Assembly (NCBI GenBank): GCA_025490895.1
Contig: JALPQI010000367.1
Coordinates: 248,001-312,000 of the forward strand
Length of the DNA: 64,000 bases
Direction of reading: 5' to 3'
Origin: Thaumatotibia leucotreta
Lineage: Eukaryota > Arthropoda > Insecta > Lepidoptera > Tortricidae
Shown piece by piece: positions 20,719 through 32,201 of the stretch. Both the position numbers and the translations under genes were made by a program. Within the stretch, counting starts at the first letter, position 1. Each line of letters begins with the position of its first letter. The notes below the pieces were generated by a model. It was not told the DNA's origin. It searched no databases and saw nothing but the letters and a program-made list of their open reading frames with translations.

Positions 20719-22554
20719 TTGCTTGCTATTGTTTGATGATTTAGTTGGAACAAATATCTTAGATGGAACAAAGCTAATTGAAAGAAATAAATTTCTTTTC
20801 CTTGGAAGTATCATCTGCCTAGATATGTGTCAAAATATGAAATGAAAATTTAAAAAAAAATCACGGCACACACAAATTTGATCATAATGTAAACGATAGA
20901 ATAAAACGTGATTCTCATATTAATACCTATACGAGTACGATTATGAAAGATAAACAAACAGTCAGTAAAATGAAAAAAAAAAACAAAACGCAATTTATGA
21001 ATTTATGACAAACGAAAATACATAAAGAAGCAAATACTTTTATACACCCACCACAAAAAAATTGTTACTGAAAAAAAAGTTTGCATAAAAAAATGCAAGA
21101 AATTTCCTGGTTTTGCGCAAAATCCTACGATTTTGAAACAGTTTTTTGCACTGCCACCAACTTGCTGTAAATCTTATGCAATATGAAAATGTATTGAAAG
21201 ACGTTTTGCGGAGGTCCAAGGTACGGCTAAACAGGTATCGTAAGAATTTGCTTAAGCCGTCATGATGACTCAGTATTGACTTAACAATAAGTTACATAAA
21301 AAACTTTAAATAATATTCGTGCGTCTTCGTCTGTATTGTTAACATTAAAATTACTCATAATTTTGTAAAATAAGAAAATTACGACTTGTACAAAAATACC
21401 TAACGGAACATCTCCTATGTCTAAGTTTTATTTTAGATTTAGTAGATTTACAGAATATTATATTGCATATACCTTACAAACAGCATCATATCAATAGATA
21501 CCTACATGACAAAATTTAGAACAAAGAAGAATATTTAATAATAATTACAATAACAATTATTAGTAACAGTAAGAACAAATCGCTACATGCATTTTTTCTT
21601 GTTTTTATTCAATAATATTACGGTGAGACGACTTGATTATTTTTGTCTGTGCCTCAAGTGAGTACTTGCATTTAAAAAAATACATATTTTTTAAGTGGTC
21701 AACTAAGTTTGCCAGACTTACGGCCTGTTTTAAAATTCCCGGATAAAGATATCCTTCATATACAATGATCACTATCCTTATCTCCAGGCATATAAAAGAA
21801 AAACACCGCTAACATTTATCTGACCGATATTTTTTTTTGTATATGCCGGAACAGACCAAGTCGACTCATGAATTCGCCTCAATTGATATTTACAAAACCA
21901 AATAAATTTCAAATAAAAATTAAAGGATGAACAATATTGATACAGAACCACACAGAACGTGTAGTTAATTAGTGTAAAAATTAGCTAAAATAAAGCTGTT
22001 CTTGTCATTTTTATAATACGAATCTAGTGCCTTCGTATAAGATATGTAAAATTATAAATATTTTATGTCCTATACCAAAAGAGAAAATACCCAGGACTTT
22101 GGCGACTTCGGAAGTATTATATGGGTATGTGTCTTTGTGATGAACAAAACACTCATTATAAAATAAAGGGATGTTTATGATTTTTTACCACATCGTCCGC
22201 TACTTTTTCCGGCTATATCCACTAAATATAAAAATTCCCGTGAGAACTACATTAACGAAACAAATGTATCAAACAAGCGCCAAAGATCAGGTACGATATG
22301 ACGTATAATACTATCAAATTAATTTACATACACTGTTATGGAATTCAATGATTGTGTAGTGTTTTTTAAACACAAGTTTCATTGTAGAATCAGCAACAAC
22401 GGATATAACATAGTAAACGTAACGCCGTAGTAATTAATATTACCTATTCCGTGCGCTAAAACGAAAAAAAAACGGAAAACATATATTATATTTCATAATC
22501 ACGCACATTCAGAATACGATCTTGGTCGTATCACCAACTTAAGTCTTAAAACCT
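20719..22554. other. AT-rich interval without recognised features
   Basis: No open frame of interest. About 22040-22120 weakly resembles, on the minus strand, the tail of the second tRNA-derived SINE (compare 37525-37648). Otherwise I see only A/T runs. Confidence 0.5.
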
Positions 22555-23145
22555 TATGTTATGTTATGTTACGGAGGGACGCTCGACCGGACTCTAGCGG
22601 GCTGTCGAGCATCCAATATGCTCATTCACCCCATTTCCCTTTGCTGGAGCTGCAGGTTAGTGTTCCGGTAGCGTTTCTCCAATACTTCCCTCTGGCCTTC
22701 CAATTTTTTTGCAGAACCGCAGGACGTGTCTAAGATCGACTTCCCTGAGTTCCTTCTCCTCCAGCCTATCCCTGCCAAACACGTCATATCTCGCTGCTGC
22801 GTACATGACGCATTCAGCAAGGACATGCTGGCTAGTTTCGTCTCTTCCGCAATGTAGACAGGCTGCTTTGTTGCTTATTCCCATCACATTAAGATGCCTG
22901 TTGAGGATGTTGTGTCTCAAGTTGGTTTTCTCCAGCATTGTAAGGTACCTGGTTCTCTTTTGGTCTCTGCCACTTAGCATCATTTTAGCTTGTCTGCAAG
23001 CGGTTTCCTCCTTCCACTCGTTTTCCGCTTCCATTTCTTTCAGTTTACTCATTATTCCTTTGGTCACCTCAGCTGACATGGGCAAAACCGGTTCCGGACC
23101 TAAAAATTCCTTCTCGGCTCCATCCCTTGCCAGTAAACCTTAAGT
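22555..23145 (-). pseudogene. LINE ORF2 C-terminal fragment with zinc-knuckle motif
   Basis: On the minus strand the frame is open from 23145 (PEPVLPMSAEVTKGIM) to a stop at 22657. It contains NLRHNILNRHLNVMGI, then CLHCGRDETSQHVLAEC, a C-x2-C-x7-H-x4-C motif. This arrangement (L-T-x-H-x-x-L-N-R-H-L, then CCHC) is found after the reverse transcriptase and RNase H regions of I/R1/LOA-type LINEs. A short 3' UTR follows and ends in a (CATAA)n tail at about 22555-22575. It is 5'-truncated, with no catalytic domain. The start codon position is arbitrary. Confidence 0.75.
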
Positions 23146-23999
23146 TCACAAACAGTTTTAGTTAAAATTATTGATATTTATTAGAATGAACATAAAAATG
23201 AATCTAGGATTTGTGTTTCACGATGTGTCAAATACAACAATATTGTATAGTGTAATGAATAAAAACCATTGAATGCCATGTTCCATTATGTATTCTTTTT
23301 TCTACTGTTACTTATTAGACTTTCAATAGAATTTGTTTTTTGATACATTTCGTGAAACTCGTTCGTTGTTTTATTTTTAAGTTAATACTCATAAATATTA
23401 ATAATTGTAACCAAAGAGAGTAATAAGGTTCATGGTTTTAAGTCGGTGATAAAAGTCTAAGATTTTGTTCGGTTAGTGAGTGATTATGAAATTGATGCAG
23501 GGAATAGGTACATAAAACTTTAAAACTATAACGTTGTAGTCTTCCATTAAAGTAAAATACGCGTATTAAAGTATAGATATCGTCAATGGAACGCATCAAA
23601 AATACCTATAGTAATACACAATCTTATTTTTTTAGAGGTAGTTTTTTATATAAATATTTTCAAAAGTGTAATTTATATACATAGATTATCTAACTAATCG
23701 ACTTAACCTAACCTATAGACAATCTTATTGACTAGATAAATGTACATAATATACTGCGTACATGTTTTTGGCATTTATATAATTTGTTCAACCTTGAGGT
23801 AGACTGACCTCAAACGCAACCTGCTTTGGGAAGGAAGAAAGTGTAAAAAAAGATCTTAAGGTCAATGAACTTAAGACGAAAATAGATTTCAAGTGACCAT
23901 AAATAACTTACGGAAAAGTACAGACTTTAAGTCTATTCGACAAGCGATCAAGTCATACAGCTTCTGAGTTGCGAAATTAGTTTATTATAATATATATAT
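23146..23999. other. AT-rich interval without recognised features
   Basis: I see no coding pattern or repeat family here. The sequence is dominated by short A/T runs. Confidence 0.5.
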
Positions 24000-24080
24000 G
24001 GGACAACTTACACAAATCGAACTAGTCCCACGGTAAGCTCAATTAAGGCTTGTGATGTGGGTTGGTACCCGACGATATAT

Positions 24081-24509
24081 ACAGGGTGTTTTTTTTTCGA
24101 CCGTTCAAATTCTACGTAGTGAATGTGTAGGTCATACTGACCAACTTTTACTATGGGGACAAAGTCGAAATCGCGAAAAAAAAATCAGCTGTTTCATACA
24201 TTTCGGCCGGCGTAATGCCGCCAATTTGTATGAAACAGCTGATTTCTTTTTCGCGATTTCGACTTTGTCCCCATAGTAAAAGTCGGTGAGTATGACCTAC
24301 ACATTCACTTTTACTATGGGGACAAAGTCGAAATCGCGAAAAAAAAATCAGCTGTTTCATACATTTCGGCCGGCGTAATGCCGCCAATTTGTATGAAACA
24401 GCTGATTTCTTTTTCGCGATTTCGACTTTGTCCCCATAGTAAAAGTCGGTGAGTATGACCTACACATTCACTACGTAGAATTTGAACGGTCGAAAAAAAA
24501 CACCCTGTA
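24081..24509. mobile_element. MITE with TACAGGGTGTTT ends and internal tandem duplication
   Basis: The outer arms (ACAGGGTGTTTTTTTTTCG, then ACGTAGTGAATGTGTAGG) match the single-copy version at 50168-50435. Inside, the hairpin block from ACTTTTACTATGGGG to about TGACCTACACATTC occurs twice with a period of 163 bp (24144 and 24307). Several reading frames across the arms translate to a repeated GQSRNRE-containing peptide. This is an artefact of the palindrome, not a gene. Confidence 0.9.
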
Positions 24510-24540
24510 TATATATATATATAAATATATATAATACATA

Positions 24541-24620
24541 CAGTCAAGGGCATTATTATATATACACTTCTTCATACTGATCCCTTACAAATGTGTCTAT
24601 ATATTAATGCACTCGACTGT
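24541..24620. mobile_element. Small MITE, AGTCAAGGGC family
   Basis: Ends CAGTCAAGGGCATTATTATA and TGCACTCGACTG are inverted repeats flanked by TA. The second copy (36475-36559) has cleaner ends. Confidence 0.75.
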
Positions 24621-24946
24621 ACATATAGATACTTGAACACGGACACAGCCATGACCAAGTAACACATATTTGTGATAAATAAATACACAAATATTGCTCT
24701 CGCCGGGATTCGAATCCGAAACCTCCAGCTTCGTAGGCAGGGTCACTAGCGACTAGCAAATAATTAGAAAGTCTATCAAAAAACCGGGATATAAAGGCTT
24801 GTGAAACTCCGGAAAATAAAATAATATTAAGTATCTCGTGATTAAACGTTAATAAGGTACTTCAGCTGTTCCGCTGTTTAATTATTAACCGGAATATCAG
24901 TCATATTTTATTTATATAAGTATATATAGGTACATACAATGAGCTC

Positions 24947-25060
24947 AGTAGGTCTACCGCAAACCACGAACGATTTCCTTCCCTGTCACACTTACGTATT
25001 CATTTGCAAGTGCAACGAAGAGGCAACACGTCGATCGTGGTTCGAGAATTTGTCTCTGTC
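24947..25060. mobile_element. Decayed palindromic MITE related to 14702-14822
   Basis: CTACCGCAAACCACGAACGA and CGATCGTGGTTCGAG are imperfect inverted arms with GAGGCAACAC near the right arm, as in the 14702 copy. Confidence 0.55.
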
Positions 25061-25152
25061 TCTCCAACAAAGGCTTCAACTCATTAGTGTGAAGAGATCG
25101 ATGCTGGAAATTCGCGAGTTTCGAATTTTATAGGCCTACAGGCGTGTTTATT

Positions 25153-25291
25153 AAGGTGCGTTCAAACTAAAGGAGCATTCGCTGTTCTAACCTCCCACTC
25201 TACGAAATTCGATCGGTACACAAAACGTGATTGGTTAATTTCGTAGAACGGGCGCTAGAACAGCGAATTCTCTTTTGGTTTAAACGCACTT
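25153..25291. mobile_element. Palindromic MITE, family A
   Basis: Full copy very close to 330-468, with the same AACCTCCCACTCTACGAAAT interior; the right end is slightly decayed (GCACTTTTA). Confidence 0.88.
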
Positions 25292-25995
25292 TTATGAGTA
25301 ATTCTAATTAATATTTGATCGTGAGTATTATTTTTTGGTAGTCTAAGAGTGACTTTCGTCAATAAGAAAAACAGGAAGTTAAAAAAAAATAGATCGGAAA
25401 AACTGGATCCTTATAGATTTTTTTTAACTTTTTTTTGCTATAAATGATTAGATAATATTTAAGCTTGATAGCGCAAAACATGTTACTTTAACATTACATT
25501 CTTTTCAAAATAACACGCAAATGTCTATTTAAAAGTACAGATGACTAGATTTTTATTCATCAATTTGTAGTGACATGTGTAGTGTAATAAAATACCTACT
25601 TATGTTTGTTTTTAATGATTGTACTTATTACCAAATTTCAATTAATTTATTATGTATGACTTATCTACTGTACTGAAATGTTGTGCCAATAAATAAAATA
25701 AATTGTTTGGCGATAAAAAATAATGATTTAGTAAAATACTTTTTCCCGTATGAACCATCTTAAATGTCTTTGCACGCGTGTTGTATAGAGGCTTCGAATC
25801 CGGGGCGTGGCATTGACGTCACTACCCTTTTAAAAAGAGGAAAAAACTACAGCGGTTATAAGTATTGGGAAGGGCCGAAAGGTTCTCTATACGTTTTATT
25901 TTTCAGCCTTGAGGAAAACGGTTTTGTTTTTGGTGATGTTGGTTATGTCAAAAGCAGTTAGTTTCGAAGCTTACATTTGACGGGTCGATTATAAT
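25292..25995. other. AT-rich interval without recognised features
   Basis: There is no convincing gene. A short plus-strand frame at 25764-25961 has no recognisable motif. Confidence 0.5.
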
Positions 25996-26180
25996 CACAG
26001 ATGTCATAGGTATATACCATGGATCAAGCAAACGTATCTACTTAGCGTGTCAAATGAACTCGGTAAAATCTACTGAGTTGTCCGTGTTTAATCGCAGCTT
26101 GCAGCTTTCAGGCGTCAAATTTTGTAAGTTGAAGTGAACAAAACATTAATAATGCCTCCTTAAGTAATATTAATTGTAAT
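25996..26180 (+). repeat. Family D repeat, 5' part only
   Basis: Matches the first half of 11434-11766 (CACAGATGTCATAGGTATATACC ... TTAAGTAATATTAATTG), then diverges into A/T-rich DNA. Confidence 0.75.
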
Positions 26181-26471
26181 AGTAATTTAAATGGCTGCAA
26201 CTTTTTTTCCACAATGATTTACATCAAATATCCATTTGAACACAACAAAACAACACTCCTGATAAGAATAATAATAAAAAATGATTACTTACATCCGCAT
26301 TTTTATAAGTTATTTGACTTTTAATGGGGCATTTCGACATTTTTATGAAAGTTAAAAAAAAAATTTTTTTTCGTAAACCTTGGGGCCTAGGCCAAATTTA
26401 TAGGGCTATGTAAGTAGCATATGGCCCCACCTCTTCGCTGTTTTTTTTTTGTCCAACCCTCTGCCAAACAC

Positions 26472-26575
26472 CCTGTATTTGTGATAAATAAATACACAAA
26501 TAATGCCCTCGCCGAGATTCGAACCCGGAACCTCCGGCTTCGAGGGCAGGGTTACTACCTAGGTTACGGAGACTG
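26472..26575 (-). mobile_element. SINE family 1, head fragment
   Basis: The complement of the B box (GAGATTCGAACCC) and A-box side (CTAGGTTACGG) are present. The tail side stops at the TTTGTGATAAATAAATACAC segment. Confidence 0.85.
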
Positions 26576-27072
26576 ATAAAAGATATAATAGAGGTTCGTA
26601 CTGTTGATCGATCACAGAAAATTTGAATTTGTCGCCCTTTTTCAGTGCCAGCTACACAAAATTTAACTTCGTTATACAAATTATGACTTTTAATTTTATT
26701 TTCATTAAAGGTCTTTAATTATGTGTTTTTTTTTTAATTCGACCCTAAAGGTACATCGTAATTAATTAAACCTGTTGCATATATTTTACAATTATTATTC
26801 TAAATAATTCTTTTTGTGTTATTATTTTTTACATTACAATTTAATACACCAATTTAATATTGATCATTATTACATAAATAAATAGAGTCACGTCTAAAAA
26901 TATGTACCTACCTATACATTACAAACATGTCCGTTCATGAAAAAAGAGATTTTTAATATATCGGTACCATTGAAACATAACTTATTAATTACTCATAACT
27001 TCTATTCATTTCCTCACAATATAGGTTAGAAATGTTAGAATGCGACAATTGTTTTTAAATTTTAATGTAATT

Positions 27073-27118
27073 ATCATCATCATCAGCTTTTGTCAGTCAA
27101 TTCACTGCTGGACATATT
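27073..27118 (-). mobile_element. RTE tail fragment
   Basis: ATCATCATCAGC, followed after a short gap by TCACTGCTGGACAT, is the complement of an RTE 3' terminus. Only about 45 bp remain. Confidence 0.5.
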
Positions 27119-27170
27119 ACTATGAGCTGTCACTAAGAGTTTAATTAACACGAACTTACTTTTTTTTTCA

Positions 27171-27236
27171 GCCGTGTGGTGACGGCAGTAAGAATACATT
27201 TGTCACCAGTGTCACCACCCCAACTCCTCCTGCGGG
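27171..27236 (+). mobile_element. (GAT)n-tailed short element, head only
   Basis: Begins precisely at the element head (GCCGTGTGGTGACGGCAG) and includes a small internal duplication of TGTCACCAG. It stops after CTCCTGCGGGT. Confidence 0.8.
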
Positions 27237-28159
27237 TTAGGGTGTTTTACTTTTGTATGGGCAAAAAAAATTGTGATATTTTCCCTGACTTTGCTCCCGC
27301 CCTAAGTTTCTCTGATATAAAAATGATATATATAAAATGAACGTAAAACGAAAGTAAAATTTATTTTACTAGGTGTTCATTGTGTAAATCTTAAGATTTT
27401 TTTTTATATATTTATCAACGCAGTTTTCCTTATTATTAAAATCGATGACGTGGTTCCTAAGAACAGATCTTCGTATGTCTTATAGTTTCAGACTTTCCCA
27501 TACTGACCGATTTGAATGGGCCACTCTGTATATACCTACTCGAACGTATAAAGCTATAAATAAACGTACAGGAAAATTCCAGCCATCATTTTCTCATATC
27601 CTAAGTTGAATAACATTAAGTAAGTGTACGTAGTTGTTGATATGATAATTATAAAAATAAAACCTCCGTACGTCTGTCGGTAAAAAATTGGTTTACACAT
27701 GTAGTTGTTTATCATATTATATCGCGTAGTTTTTTAATAGATCCGTATCTTTTTAGCGGTTTACGATTACGACTGCCATGTTTTTTCAACACAGAGTTTG
27801 AACTTAGTAATATTGTCGATGTGTTTTATAAAATCATATTAAATGTGATTAAAAATCCGGCCAAGTGCGAGTCGGACTCGCGCATAAAGGGTTGCGTAGC
27901 AGTAGATATAAAAATTACATATATGTATAACACATTTATAAGGTACCTTGTCGTTTCAATACTTATAATTATAAATTATAAGTTATAGGTATTATAAGTA
28001 AAGTAATGACGGTACTCATGTGTAAAGATCGTCATTATGTATTTAATGGTATCATTTACAATTATAGCTTAATATTCTAATGTACGGGTAAATTATTAAA
28101 CGTTAATAACATCTTAATGATAATAATGATACAAACTTAATTACCTATGGGTGTCTTTT
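27237..28159. other. AT-rich interval with a foldback-element scrap
   Basis: The only recognised part is 27852-27910, with the phrase CCAAGTGCGAGTCGGACTCG and AGGGTTGCGTA. This is the left end of the foldback element seen in full at 38724-39288 and 53890-54443. Confidence 0.55.
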
Positions 28160-28325
28160 TCACTCGTTGTAAAGAGCTTTATTGTACGAAAAGAAAATAC
28201 AGGAAACAGCAAAAACAATTTGATACAATAAAGGCGAACTTGTCTACCAGTTAACCTTCGAGGAAATGAGAAATGAACAAGCAACGGTGCAACAAATAAA
28301 AAAAAAATTACTAACTTAAATTTTG
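28160..28325 (-). mobile_element. LINE 3' UTR fragment
   Basis: AAAGAGCTTTATTGTACG ... CCAGTTAACCTTCGAGG ... AAATGAACAAGCAACGGTGC matches 5132-5320, so both derive from one LINE family. Confidence 0.65.
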
Positions 28326-29341
28326 AAGTAGGTATAATTTTGTATTCGTATAGTTGATATATAAATCTGATAATATCTACATAAACATAACAACATAATA
28401 ACTAAACACACATTAAACACATATACATAATAATTCGGTTCATTGTTTAGTTGTTTACGTTGAATATTTACGATCGATATTCGGTGATGACTGTACATCG
28501 ACTAAAACTCCATTTAAATTAAAGTAATTTAAAAATTATAAAAAAAAACTATGAAGCATATTTCCCGTATAATTATTTTCGCAAATCATACTATAATCAT
28601 ACACTGCGAAAATCCAAAAAAGGCAAAACTTCTTAAGCATCCCACTTATTTTTCATATTTTCTACTCGATGTTTACTCCAAGGTTCTCTTAAATTGCGAT
28701 GTTATTTTTTAATTGGGATCTTTTTGCTGACCTTAAAAAAACGAAATAAAAAAGTTCAAAGGACGGAAAGCGTCAATTCGGATCAAATTAAAATAAAACG
28801 ACAATTGTGCCAAACGAGTAAACATGTAAGCCAAGGAGCGATACACATGTGACGCAAGACGCAACGAAACGCAATTACCTGCGCCATCTTGTTTTAAAAA
28901 CGCGGGAATAGTTTCCCGCGGAAACTTAAATTGTATCTATGATTTTTTTACTCTGTGACGTTGTGTTTAAGCTGAATTTTATTTGCTGACTGCTGATGGC
29001 TGTTTTTAGTGAAGCTTGAACGCAATCGTGAGATCGTGACAACATTGTTGTAGCGTTTAGTTGATGCATCGGAGTTCCGATAAATAGAGTTTTTGCTGTT
29101 ATCCGCCTACGGAAGAATTGTATGACATTTCTACGGGACGTTAGGTAACTATGTCATTTGCAATTTTAGTGACATAATAAGTTTATAAGACATTAATTTA
29201 AACAGCAGAATATTTTAATCTTACGGCGATAAAATTGGGTAAAAAAAAATTTAGAAACCGCTTTAATAGGCCTCTAACAGTACGAAATCCCTGAAAATAC
29301 AGATAACAAATTGAACAATTTAATAGTTTCCGTAATTTCTG
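28326..29341. other. Interval without recognised repeats
   Basis: No repeat family was recognised. On the minus strand at 28887-28879 the sequence AAGATGGCGCAG is followed by GTAATT, which could be a start codon directly before a splice donor, next to the short GC-rich inverted sequence CGCGGGAA/TTCCCGCG. Support is weak. Confidence 0.3.
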
Positions 29342-31161
29342 GGTAAGGTCAATGCGGGTAAGACCGTCTATCAGGAAAGTCCGTCTACCAACTGATTTTG
29401 GGTTATTCCCACCTGTTACCACCAACTTGACACCAGTGGTAACAACTGGGAATTTTTTTCCCACCTGTTACCACTGGGAACAACTGGGAATTAAAATTCC
29501 CAACTGTTACCACCAAACTAATTGGTGGTAACTACTGGGAAAAAGAATTCCCAGTAGTTACCACCAATTAGTTTAGTGGTAAGAGATGGGAATTTGAATT
29601 CCCAGTAGTTACCACTAAGTTAATATTTAGTCCTATGCAATAGGATACCTTTACCTAGTAGCCATAAATTCTGTTATACAATGGTAATAATTTCCAGAGA
29701 CTATAATTATTATAAAATGTTATACTACAAATAAAGACGAATTACACTGATTTTTTATTTAAAACAAGAATATTTCATTTTTCGTGTAAGTACCTAAAAC
29801 CTTGTAGTAGTTATAACCTTGTAATAATCTTAAAAAAGGATTGAGATTCGTAATCAGTTAAAACAACACGATGAAAAATGAAAGTTATCCCTTCTACGAG
29901 CCGGTCACCCGTCATCCCTTTTTATTTTTACCTGCCCCTGTGATAATCAAGTCAGTTCACTTACAAGCGTGTAAGAAATAAGTTCAAGTATGGACACATT
30001 AAATTTTATTAAAAGACGGCGAGGGACAGTTTTATTATACGGAGGTTATGAATTATGTAAAACGTAAACATCCATCTGGTCTATTTGTGTGGGTTTACTT
30101 CAAAATATCGTTTTAAAAAATGTATGTACTAACGGCTGCATAAGTGCGTTACCACTTTATGAATGAATTCATTCATAATGTGGGAACGCAGTTTTGCAGC
30201 CGAGTTCTATACAATCGATTGTTATTATTTTCTTCCTCAATATTACTTACCTTGAAAACACCTTTTTTCTTGCGCTGTCAGTTTAAGTGTTTAAATTACT
30301 ATATTTTTTAGACAGTACTTACTTTTTTGACAAATCAAGAAACAAAATATACCTTAAAAGAGTGTCAAAATACTGGTAACTTTCATTTTTGGTTTTCATT
30401 TGGTACTACAAAATAATACGCCAAATTCCATGTTAAAAGAATAAGAATATTTAAAACAGCTATGCGCACATAAATATACCTATTGTGTAAATACAATGTC
30501 TAAAGAACCGACTAGGTACTAGGTACTTCGAAATTAAACAAAACAACTGAATGCTATTTAGTTCTGAGAAAGAATTATAACAATAGGAAAGTATCCTTAT
30601 CGTTTGAAGCACCGCCTGCCGCCCTGTCACACGTGTTTTGCAAGTTTTTACTAAGAATATATAGTTCTTAATATTTTTGGTTCAGATTCAGAGTAGCTAA
30701 TACTGACAACATATTTAAAAAAAAAGTTTAAACAATATTTTCAGAATGTATTCATTTTTAGTAAAATTCGATGGTTAATAAGATATTTTATAAATAAAGT
30801 AATATTCATAAAATTAGCTCCTTATTAATATCTGGCAAAGTATTTTGTGTATATTCTATTAAAAACAAGCACATTACTAGTAAAGTACTTGTTGGTAACA
30901 ACTGGGATTTATTTTTCCCAGTAGTTACCACTAAAGTCATTGGTGGTAACTACTGGGAATTATTTTTCCCAGTAGTTACCACCAAGTACTCTGGTGGTAA
31001 CAGGTGGGAAAAAAATTCCCAGTTGTTACCACCGGTGTCAAGTTAGTGGTAACAGGTGGGAATAACCCCTGATTTTCACCCCTAACTCCACAATATAAGA
31101 CGCATATGACGGACTTTCCTTACAAATAAAATAAGCCAGAACTACCCACACTGACCTTACC
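29342..31161. mobile_element. Non-autonomous DNA element with GTGGTAAC subterminal arrays
   Basis: The outer ends GGTAAGGTCAATGCGGGTA and its inverted partner TACCCACACTGACCTTACC bracket 1.82 kb. Inside each end lies AAAGTCCGTC, then GGGTTATTCCCACCTGTTAC, then an array of GTGGTAAC/GTTACCAC words in alternating orientation with CCCAGT or CTGGGAA between them (29399-29617 and 30889-31068). I count seven exact words in the left array and six in the right, plus imperfect ones. The middle is AT-rich and non-coding. The superfamily is unknown. Confidence 0.8.
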
Positions 31162-31377
31162 TAGTCTATAAACGATATTTTTTATCTTCTTGCTAGTTGT
31201 CACACCGCTTGCGTAGCGTGCACGTGCGCGTTACCAGCAAGCGGTGTGCTATCTAATATAACATTTACATACGCTACAACGGGCACGCCACGCACGCGCA
31301 GGTACTGCAGACGCATCCGGTCTGGCTTGGCCTTTAAACGCTCGGTTGTTTTGTGTGTGAATGGCAGCGTTCGCGTA

Positions 31378-31517
31378 AAGGTGCATTCAGACCAAGCGAA
31401 CATTCGGTATTCTAACCTCCCACTCTACGAAATTCGATCGTTATACAAAACGTGATTGGTTGATTTCGTAGAGGGGGGGCTAGAACAGCGAATGCTCTTT
31501 TGGTCTGAATGCACCTT
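31378..31517. mobile_element. Palindromic MITE, family A
   Basis: Full copy with clean AAGGTGCATTCAGACC ends, flanked by TA at both sides (31376-31377 and 31518-31519). Confidence 0.9.
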
Positions 31518-31606
31518 TAGGCTGCGTTAGACTGCGATCAACGCAATGGGCTTCTCAAGTCTGCGTTAGGGTTATAAATTCCTTAAAAAACAAACGCGTG
31601 CGACTA
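31518..31606 (+). repeat. TTAGGCTGCGTTAGACTGCG repeat, first copy
   Basis: 89 bp (TTAGGCTGCGTTAGACTGCG ... CAAACGCGTGCGACTAA) recur in direct orientation at 31976-32064, 458 bp further on. In the second copy the sequence continues as CGCTGCGATTAACGCAC. Both copies follow a CCTTTA end. Confidence 0.85.
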
Positions 31607-31759
31607 AAGGTGCATTTAGAGTAATTCAGACCAAACGAGCATTCGCTGTTCTATCCCCCACTCTACAAAATCAACGAATCACGTTTCGTGTAACGATCGA
31701 ATTTCGTAGAGTAGGGGGTTAGAACAGCGAAGGCTCTTTTGGTTGCATGCAGAGTCCTT
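31607..31759. mobile_element. Palindromic MITE, family A, diverged
   Basis: Family A arms are clear (CAAACGAGCATTCGCTGTTC and the complement), but the left end carries an extra TTTAGAGTAAT and the right end reads GCATGCAGAGTCCTT. Confidence 0.8.
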
Positions 31760-31763
31760 TAGC

Positions 31764-31967
31764 AAGGCTCGGAACCGGTTTTTTTCGAGAACCTCGAAAT
31801 AGCTCAATATTTAAAATGTTTTATATTCTTTATGTAGTACTCAAAATGTTATGAAATTACCAACGTCGTATTTTTAAATTACTCCATTAACAAAGAATTG
31901 ATATACCGAAGAACAAAAAAGAACGAAATTCGAACCTTTCTTTATGGAGTAAAACCGGTATCCGAGC
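31764..31967. mobile_element. MITE with GGCTCGGAACCGGTTTT ends
   Basis: GGCTCGGAACCGGTTTTT at the left is matched by the complement of AAAACCGGTATCCGAGCC at the right. Inside, CGAGAACCTCG and TTCGAACCTTTC continue the symmetry loosely. Confidence 0.7.
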
Positions 31968-31975
31968 CCTGACCT

Positions 31976-32098
31976 TTAGGCTGCGTTAGACTGCGATCAA
32001 CGCAATGGGCTTCCCACGTCTGCGTTAGGGTTAAAAATTCCGTAAAAAAACAAACGCGTGCGACTAACGCTGCGATTAACGCACAACCGCGCGCCTGA
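31976..32098 (+). repeat. TTAGGCTGCGTTAGACTGCG repeat, second copy
   Basis: The first 89 bp match 31518-31606. It then runs GCGATTAACGCACAACC, and TGCGATTAACGCA mirrors TGCGATCAACGCA near the start, so this copy is itself a small foldback element. Confidence 0.8.
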
Positions 32099-32201
32099 GC
32101 CTGTTGATTGTCACGGATCATAAATCACTTTCCGTTTAGAAATCAACCCCGGTGGAAACAGTCCTTTACCATGAGCTGCAGTGTTAACGCAGACCTTTCT
32201 A

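Larger units (their letters stand above)
24001..24752 (-). mobile_element. SINE family 1, interrupted by two MITEs
   Basis: The SINE is on the minus strand. The tail part (CACAAATCGAACTAGTCCCA ... GTACCCGACGATATAT) is at 24001-24080 and the head with B box complement GGATTCGAATCC is at 24622-24752. Between them lie a CAGGGTGT-ended MITE (24081-24509) and a small AGTCAAGGGC MITE (24541-24620), so three insertion events are layered. Confidence 0.88.

Noticed and set aside
22709..23143. 144-codon plus-strand frame
   Set aside because: Antisense shadow of the LINE C-terminal fragment with the C-x2-C-x7-H-x4-C motif on the minus strand.
24151..24553. Several frames coding for a GQSRNRE-type peptide (also at 24052-24276 and 50134-50364)
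   Set aside because: They read through the arms of a palindromic MITE in both directions; the similarity among them is due to inverted and tandem copies.
29399..31068. CRISPR-like array of GTGGTAAC words
   Set aside because: The words are 8 bp, alternate in orientation, and have no unique spacers of constant length; the context is an insect transposon end.
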